Source: Methylotenera sp. (GTDB lineage Bacteria > Pseudomonadota > Gammaproteobacteria > Burkholderiales > Methylophilaceae). From it: 64,000 bases of DNA. Where the stretch lies: contig JABFRQ010000005.1 in the NCBI GenBank assembly GCA_013141075.1, positions 124,001-188,000 of the forward strand. The letters are read 5' to 3'. Made by a program: the position numbers and the translations under genes. Positions 12,111 through 22,397 of this stretch are shown here, piece after piece. Numbering within the stretch: the first letter of the stretch is position 1; each line of letters begins with the position of its first letter. Below the pieces are notes generated by a model. It searched no databases and was not told the DNA's origin. It worked only from the letters and a program-made list of their open reading frames with translations.

Positions 12111-12809
12111 TCAATAATTACTTTTTACTATATCTTGACCATGCGATATAACCAGCAATGTCGGTATATAGCCTTGCCGTTTTTGAAGTTGTTCGCGATA
12201 AAGTTGCCCAACCTCTGTAACACAAGATCTTTTAACTGACTCCAACTTCAATAAATTACTCTTCCAGATGTTGATTTTTGGATGGCGAAATGTGTCAAAA
12301 AATCCAGAACTAATCTCGTCAAGATAAGCTAAATATTGAAAAAACGGCGCATAACTGGCATCTACTAATGAAAATGCCTTGCCATTAAAATATGGTGTGC
12401 CTATAAGCACTTTTTCAATTTGATCAAATTTATTCACTAGAATTTCTCGGATTACATTATATTTAGCTTCAGTTTCAGCCATGCTTAAATGGTACATGCT
12501 CCACATGCAGTCGTTTCCAAACTCTATCCAGCATCGGTTCATTGCTCGAACGATAATATCTTGTGGATGAAGTTGATTTGGATAGGCCTCATCAAGATAT
12601 TCATTGATCACTACGGAATCAAATATGACGTTATCTCCCACCAGTAATATTGGCACTTTCTTTAAAGGTGAAAGCTTAGTAAACCAAGCTGGCGGGCTGG
12701 CTAAATCAATGTACTCAATATCATACTCAACCCTTTTATGGTTAAGGACTATCGCGGCACGTTGAGCAAAGGGACACAGCTTGAAGCTGATAAGCTTGGG
12801 TTTTATCAT
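12111..12809 (-). CDS. Glutathione S-transferase family protein
   Basis: ISFKLCPFAQRAAIVLNHKRVEYDIEYIDL thioredoxin-fold GST N-domain. Confidence 0.88.
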   Translation of the reverse strand: MIKPKLISFKLCPFAQRAAIVLNHKRVEYDIEYIDLASPPAWFTKLSPLKKVPILLVGDNVIFDSVVINEYLDEAYPNQLHPQDIIVRAMNRCWIEFGNDCMWSMYHLSMAETEAKYNVIREILVNKFDQIEKVLIGTPYFNGKAFSLVDASYAPFFQYLAYLDEISSGFFDTFRHPKINIWKSNLLKLESVKRSCVTEVGQLYREQLQKRQGYIPTLLVISHGQDIVKSNY

Positions 12810-13334
12810 TTAATGAGCGGTTAATTGTTTCAATTCAGTTGATATTTCTTTTGAATTAATATGTTGTGTACGAAATACTTCCTTACCTTTATTTAGTAAA
12901 ATCAACGTTGGATAATCCTTAACAGCATACTCAAAAGTTATACTATTCGTGCTATCAACTTCTAATGGATGTTTAACATTAAATTTCTTCTTATATTCAG
13001 CCAATTCTGGTGCTCCTGTCCATAACCGAGATGCGACGCCAACCCAATTGACTTGAGGATACTGTTTATACAATTTGTTGACTTGCTTTTGGGCGGCGAT
13101 ACAGTTTTGACTAACTGCGGGGTGAGAGCCTTTTAAATACCAATCACACCACGTAGAAACAAAAAATAAAGCAGTGGGGGTTTCTACGATGCCATTCAAG
13201 TTAATTGGAGTTGCAGTGTTTGCTTCTATCTGCACTTTATCTATACTTAATTTACCTGCTAGCATCATTTTAAGGCTCTTATCAAGCCCCGCTGTTTCCT
13301 GGTAGTGTCTCAGTTTGAAATTTAGAATATTCAA
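12810..13334 (-). pseudogene. 3' fragment of an IS-interrupted two-domain thioredoxin-like gene
   Basis: In frame with 16277-16750 after removing 3002 bp (IS + one TSD); first 11 codons come from the IS end. Confidence 0.85.
13293..13300. other. IS target-site duplication (left)
   Basis: TGTTTCCT, repeated at 16295-16302. Confidence 0.9.
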
Positions 13335-13364
13335 ATTTTACTAAGTGAGTGTTATTATACACTT

Positions 13365-13637
13365 ATGCAAAAACGACCTAAAAACTTAGACCTAAATCAA
13401 CTAGCTAAGCGTATTGTAGATGAGGCGATAGGTGATGAGACTATTGAGCCATCGCCAGCAGAACAAAAAGTGACAGCTAAGAAAAAGGCTACTGTTGCTC
13501 GCGGCAAAAAACTTACTAGCGAGCAACGCACTGAAATAGCAAAAAATGCGGCTAATAGTCGATGGAAATCTAAACAAGATGTAGATGTGGTTTCCGATTC
13601 TGCCCTTCCTGTAAAAAAGACCCAAATAATTGCATAA
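13365..13637 (+). CDS. Small basic protein, IS passenger, function unknown
   Basis: 90 aa ORF with RGKKLTSEQRTEIAKNAANSRW; converges on and overlaps the XRE-ImmA 3' end. Confidence 0.5.
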   Translation: MQKRPKNLDLNQLAKRIVDEAIGDETIEPSPAEQKVTAKKKATVARGKKLTSEQRTEIAKNAANSRWKSKQDVDVVSDSALPVKKTQIIA

Positions 13638-14670
13638 CAACATCAATTGGTAGCTTTAAAAAGTCTGTGATTTGATTTTCATTAAATCCATTTTCTTTAA
13701 TACTTGCATTAATGATTTTTTTGAGTAGTAATGGCTTTTCTTTTTCAAACCCTTGTGGTTCATTCATTCTTATTTTTGCAGTATTCATCATAATAAAAAA
13801 TGACTTTTTTTGTGCATCACTAATGTGATTAAGTTGATGTAGCTTCATAATCATTGAAGCTATAGACACTTTCCAGTAAGGTTTAATTTGTGCCAATTGT
13901 CGCAATGTTGGCTTTGATCCAAATTGAAAAGTAGCCGCTTTAAATTCGGAAGTTTGCATTAGTAGCTCAGATGCAAACTCATCCGCCTCTTCTTCCATTC
14001 GTTCATGCGGGATGTCATGCAGAACTAAATGACCAAGTTCATGTGCGAGTGTAAAACGATACCTATCTGGCGGCAGATTTTTATTTAAAAATATGAATGG
14101 CGGGGTTTCAGCAACCCAAATACTCGTTCCGTCAATTCCATTTGTACCAAAATCAGCTTCCACTATAATTACACCAGCAGATTCAACTAAAGATGTAAGA
14201 TTCTGAACTGCACCATCAGGAATTAGCCACATAGCCCTTACTCTTTCTGCAACTTGTTTGGCGGTATATTCAGTTAAATCTAAATCATATTTAGGCAATT
14301 GTAGTTTTGTTTGTATATCCACAGCATCTAAAGTTTTCTTTATCGCTATTCTTGATAGATTAGTTACACCCTCTATTTGTTTTCTATTTGCCGCTGTCAA
14401 ACTGCTTTTTTTTCTATAAAATACAGAGCTTGAGCCAAAGCCAAGCCTGTTTTCATTACTTGTTAAAAATGACATGGGGAAATTTAAGGCTTTAGCTATT
14501 CTCTCTAATACCTCATCACTTGCTGATTGCTCAATTCCTGCTTCAACTCTGGCAATTTGAGGTTGAGTTACTACAGCTTTTAAAGCAAGGTCTTTTTGAG
14601 TTAGCCCCCTAAATTCTCTGGCTAAGATAACCATTTCAGGATTAACTTGTGCCTGTATTTTCACTTTCAT
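13570..14670 (-). CDS. XRE HTH + ImmA/IrrE metallopeptidase-domain protein, IS passenger
   Basis: REFRGLTQKDLALKAVVTQPQIARVEAG HTH; FTLAHELGHLVLHD (HExxH). Confidence 0.88.
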   Translation of the reverse strand: MKVKIQAQVNPEMVILAREFRGLTQKDLALKAVVTQPQIARVEAGIEQSASDEVLERIAKALNFPMSFLTSNENRLGFGSSSVFYRKKSSLTAANRKQIEGVTNLSRIAIKKTLDAVDIQTKLQLPKYDLDLTEYTAKQVAERVRAMWLIPDGAVQNLTSLVESAGVIIVEADFGTNGIDGTSIWVAETPPFIFLNKNLPPDRYRFTLAHELGHLVLHDIPHERMEEEADEFASELLMQTSEFKAATFQFGSKPTLRQLAQIKPYWKVSIASMIMKLHQLNHISDAQKKSFFIMMNTAKIRMNEPQGFEKEKPLLLKKIINASIKENGFNENQITDFLKLPIDVVMQLFGSFLQEGQNRKPHLHLV

Positions 14671-15250
14671 CTCCTAATAAATTCTTTCTTTTCACTACAA
14701 CATCCTGCAATAAATCTTGCTCAATTATATTGAGTGAATTTTGTTGCACGTTTTTTGGTGTTATTTCAGCTTTCCAATATATGCCGTTACCAGCAGGACA
14801 AACCAAATCAATCGACTGTAAGTCTTGACCAAAAGCATCAATAACATAACCCACTTCTAAATCGTAATCTGCGCCAATAGCAGGTAATAATAGTTGGTTT
14901 TTAAATTCTGTTACTTGCTTAGTTGGTTGGTTTTTTGAAAATCCATCCGCATTTAATTTCTTTAAGCGGATACCAATACAACCTTCAAAATTATCAGGAC
15001 TGACAACCAAAACAAACATTTGCTGATGTATCACACACTGAATAGATGCGTTGCTTTCTGCCAACCTTACAGAAGCGTCGCGCATTCTATCATTGATGAT
15101 GCAGGCGCGTGTTCTATCGCTAAAAGACATTTTAAATTTCGCACTAATTTCATCGCTTTGCCAGTCATCCCAGCTTGAACGAACAACTCGCCACAATGAA
15201 TCGTAGTAAGGCATTAAAACATTGTGAGCCACATCAAAATCAATTTGCAT
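14642..15250 (-). CDS. Hypothetical protein coupled to the XRE-ImmA gene, IS passenger
   Basis: ORF overlaps the XRE-ImmA start by 29 nt. Confidence 0.6.
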   Translation of the reverse strand: MQIDFDVAHNVLMPYYDSLWRVVRSSWDDWQSDEISAKFKMSFSDRTRACIINDRMRDASVRLAESNASIQCVIHQQMFVLVVSPDNFEGCIGIRLKKLNADGFSKNQPTKQVTEFKNQLLLPAIGADYDLEVGYVIDAFGQDLQSIDLVCPAGNGIYWKAEITPKNVQQNSLNIIEQDLLQDVVVKRKNLLGDESENTGTS

Positions 15251-15403
15251 ATTCTTATCCTTTAGCTATTAACGTATAGCTATATTACTGATAACATATT
15301 AAATAATCAAGTAAAATATAATATAAATTATAATGTATATCTTTATAATGCTTACATATTGATATATAATTCAGTTTGAATTAAGAAAAACAGAAAGCAG
15401 GTT

Positions 15404-16285
15404 ATGAATAAGCTCACAATTGAAAAGCGCGCAATGATACTCACAATGCTGGTAGAGGGCAGTTCAATGCGCTCAGTCTCACGCATTGCCGATGTTTCAA
15501 TTAACACCGTGACTAAACTGCTTGTTGATGCTGGTATCATTTGCGCTGAATATCAAAGCGAACATCTAGTAAACATCAAAAGTAAGCGTGTGCAATGTGA
15601 TGAAATTTGGTCTTTCTGCTATTCAAAAGAAAAAAACGTAGCCCCTGAGGATAAAGGCGTTTTAGGATATGGTGATGTTTACACATGGACTGCTATAGAT
15701 GCAGATAGTAAACTGGCTATTTCATGGCTTGTAGGTCGCCGTGATTATGACTATGCCGAAGCGTTTATTAGTGACTTAGCAAGCCGTTTAAGCGAGCGTG
15801 TGCAATTAACGAGTGATGGCTATGGTTGCTATATCAATGCGATTGAAAAGGCTTTCGGTGGCGCGATTGACTATGCAATGCTAGTTAAAATTTACGGTGA
15901 TGATGGCAATGCACAAAAACGTTACAGCCCAGCACCTTTCGTTAGTGCTGAAAAACGCACTATGGCTGGCAATCCTGATATTAAACACATATCAACTAGC
16001 TTTGTTGAGCGTCAAAATTTAACGATGCGTATGGGTATGCGCCGCTTCACTCGTTTAACGAATGGTTTTAGCAAAAAGATTGATAACCTAGCTCACGCTG
16101 TAGCGTTACACTTTATGCACTATAATTTTGTACGCATTCACAAAACACTAAAAACAACACCAGCTTTAGAGGCTGGTGTTACTAACAAATTATGGTCTAT
16201 GAATGATGTGGTTGAATTGATTGATGCTAAAGAGGCATTGAAAGATAGAAGCCGTGGAAAGTACAAAATAAATATTTCAAACTGA
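15404..16285 (+). CDS. IS transposase (DDE, IS1/IS1595-like)
   Basis: HTH SMRSVSRIADVSINTVTKLLVDAG; CDEIWSF, AIDADSKLAISWLVG, TSDGYGCY, FVERQNLTMRMGMRRFTR, HYNFVRIHKTLKTTPA. Confidence 0.9.
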   Translation: MNKLTIEKRAMILTMLVEGSSMRSVSRIADVSINTVTKLLVDAGIICAEYQSEHLVNIKSKRVQCDEIWSFCYSKEKNVAPEDKGVLGYGDVYTWTAIDADSKLAISWLVGRRDYDYAEAFISDLASRLSERVQLTSDGYGCYINAIEKAFGGAIDYAMLVKIYGDDGNAQKRYSPAPFVSAEKRTMAGNPDIKHISTSFVERQNLTMRMGMRRFTRLTNGFSKKIDNLAHAVALHFMHYNFVRIHKTLKTTPALEAGVTNKLWSMNDVVELIDAKEALKDRSRGKYKINISN

Positions 16286-16750
16286 GACACTACCTGTTTC
16301 CTCGTAACCAGCATAAGCCACATTACCGCTTGCATCTAAAAGCACATGATATGGCGTACCAATTAAGTTAAAGGCTTTTGCTAACTCACCAGATTTATCT
16401 ATAGCTATGGGCATAGTTAAGCCAAATTTCTTTTTGATGGCGGCCACAGACTTTTGGTCATCATTCACGCCTATATTGACAGCAATAATTTCTACTTTAT
16501 TGCCATATTTGTCGAAAGAGTGTTGCAAATGCGGCATTTGTTTTAGACATGATTGACACCAAGTTGCCCAAAACTTAAGGTAAACAGGTTTATTGCCCTT
16601 GTATTGGCTCAACTTAACTGTTTGACCAGAGAGCAGTGTAATGGGCAGTTCAAGAGTTTTTTGGTCAATTGCTGCGGCATGTGCAAAGCTACATGTCGCG
16701 AACAAAATAAAAGCTAAATTTCTAACGATTCTTAACACAGTATTCTCCAT
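16277..16750 (-). pseudogene. 5' fragment of the IS-interrupted thioredoxin-like gene (TlpA/ResA-like domain, signal peptide)
   Basis: LKFWATWCQSCLKQMPHL active site; ends inside the IS. Confidence 0.88.
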
Positions 16751-16893
16751 TTATTTAAGACACACAATTTCTAACATTTGACGAGATTGGGTGGGTGGGC
16801 AATATTTTTTCGATCCTTCAGCAGAACAACATGCAAAAATGGGCGGCAAGTGCAGACAAAATTGCTGACGTAAAACTTGGTGATAGAACCCAT

Positions 16894-17439
16894 TCAGTTC
16901 AGAATTGCCGCACCAAAAGGGTTGTCGATAGCGATTAACCATCTACCATCGACCTGTTGATGAAGTACATCAGAAGCAGTTCCAGCCATTTTCACAGGAG
17001 CACCATCAGGTGTAGTGCCAATCGCGCTCCACTTAGAACTGTACAGCGCGACATCGCCAGTTCGAATAGTCTTGTACGTCTCAGTTGTGATAGTTACCTT
17101 ATTAGCTATAAATCCAGCTAACGCCTTTCGTAGCTCTACCTTTCCTCTAGCCACTTGCCCTGGAACAATGAGGGTCGCTTCTGACTCATAACAGGCAATG
17201 GCGGCTTCAAGATTGCCTTGGTTAATCGCCTTGACTAATTTATTAACGATGTCTACTGGGTTAGATGTGTCTAAGTTTTTAACTTCCACCATGTTTTTTG
17301 ATTCAGGTGTCATTCCTTGTTCTGCACCAATTGAACAACCCGTTAAAACTGCTAAGCCGGAAATGATTAGCAATTTCGAAAATCGTGTCATATCTTTCAT
17401 TTTCATTGCTCGTAGTAAAATGCTCTTTGTCTTATTCAT
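16894..17439 (-). CDS. SnoaL/NTF2-like (DUF4440-type) lipoprotein
   Basis: Lipobox LAVLTGCS; nuclear-transport-factor-2-like fold sequence. Confidence 0.7.
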   Translation of the reverse strand: MNKTKSILLRAMKMKDMTRFSKLLIISGLAVLTGCSIGAEQGMTPESKNMVEVKNLDTSNPVDIVNKLVKAINQGNLEAAIACYESEATLIVPGQVARGKVELRKALAGFIANKVTITTETYKTIRTGDVALYSSKWSAIGTTPDGAPVKMAGTASDVLHQQVDGRWLIAIDNPFGAAILN

Positions 17440-17557
17440 ATAGGTCCTAATTTAGTTTTTAAAACTCACATCAAACTTGGTTGCGATAATCTGGCGTCAT
17501 AAACTGATATTGATATGATTTTTTAACACCACTTACACTAAGGCTGACGCAGGCATA

Positions 17558-18178
17558 TCAAGCACGCCCCGCATACGCCGCTTCTTTCTGAGCGGCGATT
17601 TGTCCTGCGATAGGATCTGCGGTAATCAACGTCGGTTGGTAACGCACAATAATAATGTCAGATATACCTATAGACCTTAACCAAGCATTAAAATAAGTTG
17701 AATGATGATCCACGCCAAAACTTTCTGAAATGCCTGGCACGTAACCACCACTTGTAAAAATTACCGTCGCTCGCTTGCCCTCTAGCAGTCCCGTGTAACC
17801 ATTCTCAGGGTCAAATTGAAATAGCAAACCTGGCTGCATGATGATGTCGATATACCACTTGAGCCGATATGGGATACCGAAGTTCCACATTGGCACAGTG
17901 AACAAATAGTCATCCGCGCTAGCGAAACGCTTAGTGATTGTAACTATTTGTTCCCATACGGCCTTTTGAGTGCCTTCTAATGTTCCCTCACCAAAGAAAG
18001 TCATTTTTGCAGCTACTTTATCCCCATCAAATTCAGGCAGTGACTCATCCCATAGGTCAAGTATGTCAATTTCAGCTTCAGGGTGGTTAGCACGGTACGA
18101 ATCAAGAAACGATTCAGCAACATGCCCTGACTTTGATTTACGCCCTCGAGGTGACCCCTTGATATATAACAGCTTCAT
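17558..18178 (-). CDS. azoR: FMN-dependent NADH-azoreductase
   Basis: MKLLYIKGSPRGRKSKSGHVAESFLDSYR; TVPMWNFGIPYRLKWYID; IFTSGG. Confidence 0.9.
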   Translation of the reverse strand: MKLLYIKGSPRGRKSKSGHVAESFLDSYRANHPEAEIDILDLWDESLPEFDGDKVAAKMTFFGEGTLEGTQKAVWEQIVTITKRFASADDYLFTVPMWNFGIPYRLKWYIDIIMQPGLLFQFDPENGYTGLLEGKRATVIFTSGGYVPGISESFGVDHHSTYFNAWLRSIGISDIIIVRYQPTLITADPIAGQIAAQKEAAYAGRA

Positions 18179-18223
18179 AATTTCCTTTTAAAATTACCTA
18201 AATTAATCGCTTTGTCTAACTAT

Positions 18224-18379
18224 TTAGCAACCTTTATGACTACACGGGTAAGATGTATTTATGCTATTCTCTTTCGTCGTGTTTTTTGATTCATGTGCCA
18301 TCCCCCGCTCACTTAGTGCTGAGCAACCAGTTAAAATGGCTATGCTAATAATGATTAGTAATTTTGTCCGTCGTGTCAT
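18224..18379 (-). pseudogene. Truncated paralogue of the 16894-17439 lipoprotein gene (5' part only)
   Basis: MTRRTKLLIIISIAILTGCSALSERGMAHESKNTTKEN vs MTRFSKLLIISGLAVLTGCSIGAEQGMTPESKNMVEVKN. Confidence 0.75.
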
Positions 18380-18598
18380 TTTTCAGTCTCATTTTCTACC
18401 TGTTGGTATTATTTGTTTACACGTTACTTCACAAAGATAGCGAAGCAACTATGACGCCATACTATTATTTTTATTGTTCAACTAACAGAGTCATGTTTTA
18501 CCAAAATTAGTAGGCCATGTGGTTTCGGAAAAATTCGGAGTGACTAAATTGCGAGATGGTTTTCTGGTAGGGTTAGTACAAGTAAAGTGAAACAGATG

Positions 18599-20032
18599 TT
18601 AATTGGCGTTAATAATATTTTTCATTCGACCAACCAGCATCTCAGCGTACTCCGCTGAGTGGATGTTGGTAAAGCCTATTAACAACCCATGCCCACAATC
18701 ATGCTTTGTTGACCAACTTGATAATGAATGGACTGCCAAGCCGCTTTCGTTGAGGTGTTTTGCTAAATATTGATCGTCATACTGCTGATTAAAACGAATG
18801 ACCAAGTGCATACCGCCAGCTTGAAGACTAATCTGGATTTGTTCGGCAAAACTCTTCTTGAGCGCGTCTACTAATAGTGATCTTCGATGACAATATAAAG
18901 CCCGCATTTTTTTCAAATGCCTAGAAAAGTGGCCCTCTAAAATAAATTCTGCGACTGTTGCCTGCGTTAACCATGGGCAACCATTTTGAAATGCCTCGCA
19001 CACACTTTCAAAATGAGCAACTTGTGATTCAGGTACAACAATATAGGCTAGACGCAAGGCAGGCGACAATACCTTACTGAAAGTTCCCGCATAAATTACT
19101 CTATCATCATTGTCGAGACTTTTTAGTGCGGGTAATGGCCGTGACGTATAGCGATACTCGCCATCGTAGTCATCTTCTACAATCCATGACATATTTTCAC
19201 TTGCCCACCTCAGCAATTCGAGACGACGTGACAGTGATAATGTCACACCTAAAGGACTTTGATGTGAAGGCGTTACTATAGCCATGACCGCTCTCGGCGC
19301 TCGACTTAGACCATATTCGACAATGATGCCTTGATCATCCACAGGCACAGGAATCACTTTTACCTCTATCGCACCCAACAAATTTCTTGTAGCAAAGTAC
19401 CCAGGATCTTCCATCCAGACTTGATCATTCGCTTTTATATATGCCCTAGAGATAAGGCTCAAAGAGCCTCGGTATCCATCAGTGATGATAATTTGTGAAG
19501 GCTTGCATAAAATGCCCCTGGAAACGTTTAAGTATCCAGCTAAAGCATGTCTTAATGAGAAGAGTCCCTTGTTATCTGGGTAATTCATATCACGTGCAGA
19601 TGCGGATTTTATGATATGACACCCTATTTTAGACCATAGCTTTCTGGGGAATGCGTCCAGTGCGGGCAGTCCTAGTTGAAATGGTTGGGGTGAATTTGCC
19701 ACCTCAGATTCAACGCGATGTAATATTGTCTCAGACTTATTTAGTTGATGTTGCAAAGCATATGAGTGTGTTTTGAGGGAAGGTGCTATCACCGTTCCAG
19801 CTTGCCCTCTTGGCAAAAATAAGCCTTCACCAACCAACATTTCATATGCAGCCTCAACAGTTCCACGAGCCACATTGAGTTCAGATGATAAATTTCGAAG
19901 TGATGGAACCCTATCGCCAGGCTTTAGTAACCCTTTTGCGATTACTTCACGAAATCGTTCGTATATCTGCAAATAAAGAGGCGTAGTACTAATCTGATCA
20001 AGACGAATAAAATTATTTGGTGTGTTTTTCAT
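18599..20032 (-). CDS. MocR/PdxR-type GntR-aminotransferase regulator
   Basis: GntR HTH GDRVPSLRNLSSELNVARGTVEAAYEMLVGEG plus PLP-fold VIYAGTFSKVLSPALRLAY. Confidence 0.9.
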   Translation of the reverse strand: MKNTPNNFIRLDQISTTPLYLQIYERFREVIAKGLLKPGDRVPSLRNLSSELNVARGTVEAAYEMLVGEGLFLPRGQAGTVIAPSLKTHSYALQHQLNKSETILHRVESEVANSPQPFQLGLPALDAFPRKLWSKIGCHIIKSASARDMNYPDNKGLFSLRHALAGYLNVSRGILCKPSQIIITDGYRGSLSLISRAYIKANDQVWMEDPGYFATRNLLGAIEVKVIPVPVDDQGIIVEYGLSRAPRAVMAIVTPSHQSPLGVTLSLSRRLELLRWASENMSWIVEDDYDGEYRYTSRPLPALKSLDNDDRVIYAGTFSKVLSPALRLAYIVVPESQVAHFESVCEAFQNGCPWLTQATVAEFILEGHFSRHLKKMRALYCHRRSLLVDALKKSFAEQIQISLQAGGMHLVIRFNQQYDDQYLAKHLNESGLAVHSLSSWSTKHDCGHGLLIGFTNIHSAEYAEMLVGRMKNIINAN

Positions 20033-20122
20033 GACCTACTCGTTTATATAAAATATGGCTCTTTCTATTGAGACAATGATCAAATATATCGCTTTGAAGT
20101 TCACATATAAAGATTGCAAAAA

Positions 20123-20575
20123 TGAATACACTTAACAAACCAGCCACTTTATTCGACATACAGAAAGTGATGAGGACGTAATCGCCTGTTTTGACGTAAT
20201 GCACGAGTTACGCCCCAACCTGACAACAGCACAAGATTTTCTGGAACAAGTCAGCAGAATGACTAAACATGGTTATCGTTTACCGGTTGCTTGGAAAAAT
20301 GGTGTGCCAGTAGCATTGTTGGTTACCGAAAAAAGGAAATGATTATTCATGGTGACTTTATTTATGTAGATGGTCTAGTTAAAAAAAAGTGAACGTGGCA
20401 GAAAGTTAGGGGCTTTAGTACTCGAGTATATTTTTGATAGAGCTCGTAAAAATAATTACAGCAAAGTAATTCTTGATACAAGCATTACTAATACTTTGGC
20501 TCAACGTTTTTACTTCAAGGTTGGCATGTTCCCCATGGCTTTTCACTTTAGTTGTGAAATGAATGTGGAATAAAC
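20123..20575 (+). pseudogene. GNAT acetyltransferase, disrupted by frameshifts
   Basis: SDEDVIACFDVMHELRPNLTTAQDFLEQVSRMTKHGYRLPVAWKNGVPVALLV ... ERGRKLGALVLEYIFDRARKNNYSKVILDTSITNTLAQRFYFKVGMFPMAFHFS in different frames. Confidence 0.8.
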
Positions 20576-20665
20576 ATATTGTATTAGGCATAATAATTAA
20601 CTTTATTGGTCTTTAACGAGGTCATTGAGTATTTGCGCTAATTCATGCTCAATGCCAATAAAAAT

Positions 20666-21442
20666 TTATTTTTCTACAAAAGCGCGCTCAATCACATAGT
20701 CACCCGTCTCACCAACGCGAGGCGATACTATGAAGCCTCTTGCATCTAAAAGTGCTTCAGTATCTTTTAACATTTGAGGACTGCCACAAATCATCGTTTT
20801 ATCATTATCTGGGTTAAGCGGTGGAAGTCCAATATCTTCAAATAGCTTTCCTGAGTTGATTAGGTCAGTTAGTCGGCCTTGATTACGAAATGGCTCTCTA
20901 GTGACCGTTGGGTAATAAATCAATTTATTACGCACTTCCTCACCAAGAAATTCATTGTTCGGTAGTTCTTTCTCAATAAAATCTGCATAAGCCAGTTCGG
21001 AGAGATGACGCACACCATGAATTAATACCACTTTTTCAAAGCGATCATAAACTTCAATATCTTGAATCAAACTCATGAACGGCGCCAAGCCTGTGCCTGT
21101 GGACAAAAGGTAAAGATTTTTAGCGGGTTTTAAATCATGAATAACCAACGTACCTGTAGGTTTTTTGCTAACCAATAATTCATCGCCTTCTTGCAAATGC
21201 TGTAGGCGTGAAGTCAGGGGGCCATTGGGTACTTTAATGCTAAAAAACTCTAAGTGTTCTTCATAGTTTGGACTGGCAATGCTGTAAGCACGGGTTAACG
21301 GACGCCCATCAATTTCCAAACCGATCATTACAAACTGACCATTTTCGAAGCGTAAGCCAGCGTCACGCGTCGTTTTAAAGCTAAATAAATTGTCGTTCCA
21401 GTGATGTACATTTAAAACACGTTCAGTAGAATATTTACTCAT
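20666..21442 (-). CDS. fpr: Ferredoxin--NADP+ reductase
   Basis: RAYSIASPNYEEHLEFFSIKVPNGPLTSRL; LLSTGTGLAPFMSLIQD; MICGSPQMLKD; C-terminal YVIERAFVEK. Confidence 0.93.
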   Translation of the reverse strand: MSKYSTERVLNVHHWNDNLFSFKTTRDAGLRFENGQFVMIGLEIDGRPLTRAYSIASPNYEEHLEFFSIKVPNGPLTSRLQHLQEGDELLVSKKPTGTLVIHDLKPAKNLYLLSTGTGLAPFMSLIQDIEVYDRFEKVVLIHGVRHLSELAYADFIEKELPNNEFLGEEVRNKLIYYPTVTREPFRNQGRLTDLINSGKLFEDIGLPPLNPDNDKTMICGSPQMLKDTEALLDARGFIVSPRVGETGDYVIERAFVEK

Positions 21443-21461
21443 GATTATTATCTTAAATTAA

Positions 21462-22397
21462 TTATTGAAGAGTGGCTGTGAGTTCTGGCACAACTTTAAA
21501 TAAATCACCTACAAGCCAATAATCTGCTACTTGGAAAATAGGGGCATCAGGGTCTTGATTGATGGCGACAATAACTTTACTGTCTTTCATGCCATGGGTG
21601 TGTTGTATTGCGCCTGAGATGCCAACTGCAATGTATAAATCTGGCGCTACCACTATGCCAGATTGCCCAACTAGAATGTCGCTAGAGGCAAAACCAGCCT
21701 CAATGGCTGCACGCGATGCACCTAATGCCGCACCCAACTTATCTGCAAGCGGTGAGAGTAAATGATCAAAGCCTGCTGCACTGCCAAGTGAACCACCGCC
21801 AGATACAACCACTTTAGCCGAACTTAAAGCAGGGCGTGCCGATTCAAAACGCGCTTCGGAGACCCAGCGGCTTTGATATTGTGTTGCTTGTACTGCAATC
21901 TTCGCTATTTCTACTTGGCTATTATTGCTGTTGGCCGCTACAAAGTTGTTGCCATGCACTGTCAATATTTGAATAGCATCTTTACTTTGAATCGTGGCGT
22001 TAACGTTTCCAGAATAAATGGCGCGCACGTAAGTATTGTCAGCATGAATTTCTAAAGCATCTGAGATCACATCTACATCAAGCAAGGCCGCTGCACGGGG
22101 CAGTATATTGCGACTATACGAAGAATGTGTGGACAAAATCACCTGATATTCAACGCCAATACTGGCAATCAATTCAGCCACATCTTCTGCTAGTTGAGGC
22201 GCTAAATGTTCAGCATCTATTTGCAAAATGCGACTCACACCGACAATCGAAGCGGCTTGCTGTGCAACGGCGTTGATATTGCTACCAACAACAAATATTT
22301 CAATCGGTGCTTCCCAAAACTGCGCTGCTGTTACCGACTGCAACACTGTTGGGTTAAGTTCTATACCGTTATGTTCGGCTAAAATTAAAGTTTTCAT
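21462..22397 (-). CDS. etfA: Electron transfer flavoprotein alpha subunit
   Basis: VVSGGGSLGSA...LGAALGASRAAIEAGF; YIAVGISGAIQHTHGMKDSKVIVAINQDPDAPIF. Confidence 0.96.
   Translation of the reverse strand: MKTLILAEHNGIELNPTVLQSVTAAQFWEAPIEIFVVGSNINAVAQQAASIVGVSRILQIDAEHLAPQLAEDVAELIASIGVEYQVILSTHSSYSRNILPRAAALLDVDVISDALEIHADNTYVRAIYSGNVNATIQSKDAIQILTVHGNNFVAANSNNSQVEIAKIAVQATQYQSRWVSEARFESARPALSSAKVVVSGGGSLGSAAGFDHLLSPLADKLGAALGASRAAIEAGFASSDILVGQSGIVVAPDLYIAVGISGAIQHTHGMKDSKVIVAINQDPDAPIFQVADYWLVGDLFKVVPELTATLQ

Larger units (their letters stand above)
13301..16294. mobile_element. Insertion sequence with passenger genes (IS1/IS1595-like DDE transposase), 2994 bp
   Basis: Perfect 21-bp terminal inverted repeats GGTAGTGTCTCAGTTTGAAAT; 8-bp TSD; transposase ORF at the right end. 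Confidence 0.92.

Noticed and set aside
16751-16942. 63-aa Cys-containing minus-strand ORF directly upstream of the thioredoxin fragment
   Set aside because: Overlaps the lipoprotein gene 3' end and has no clear start; possible but unsupported.
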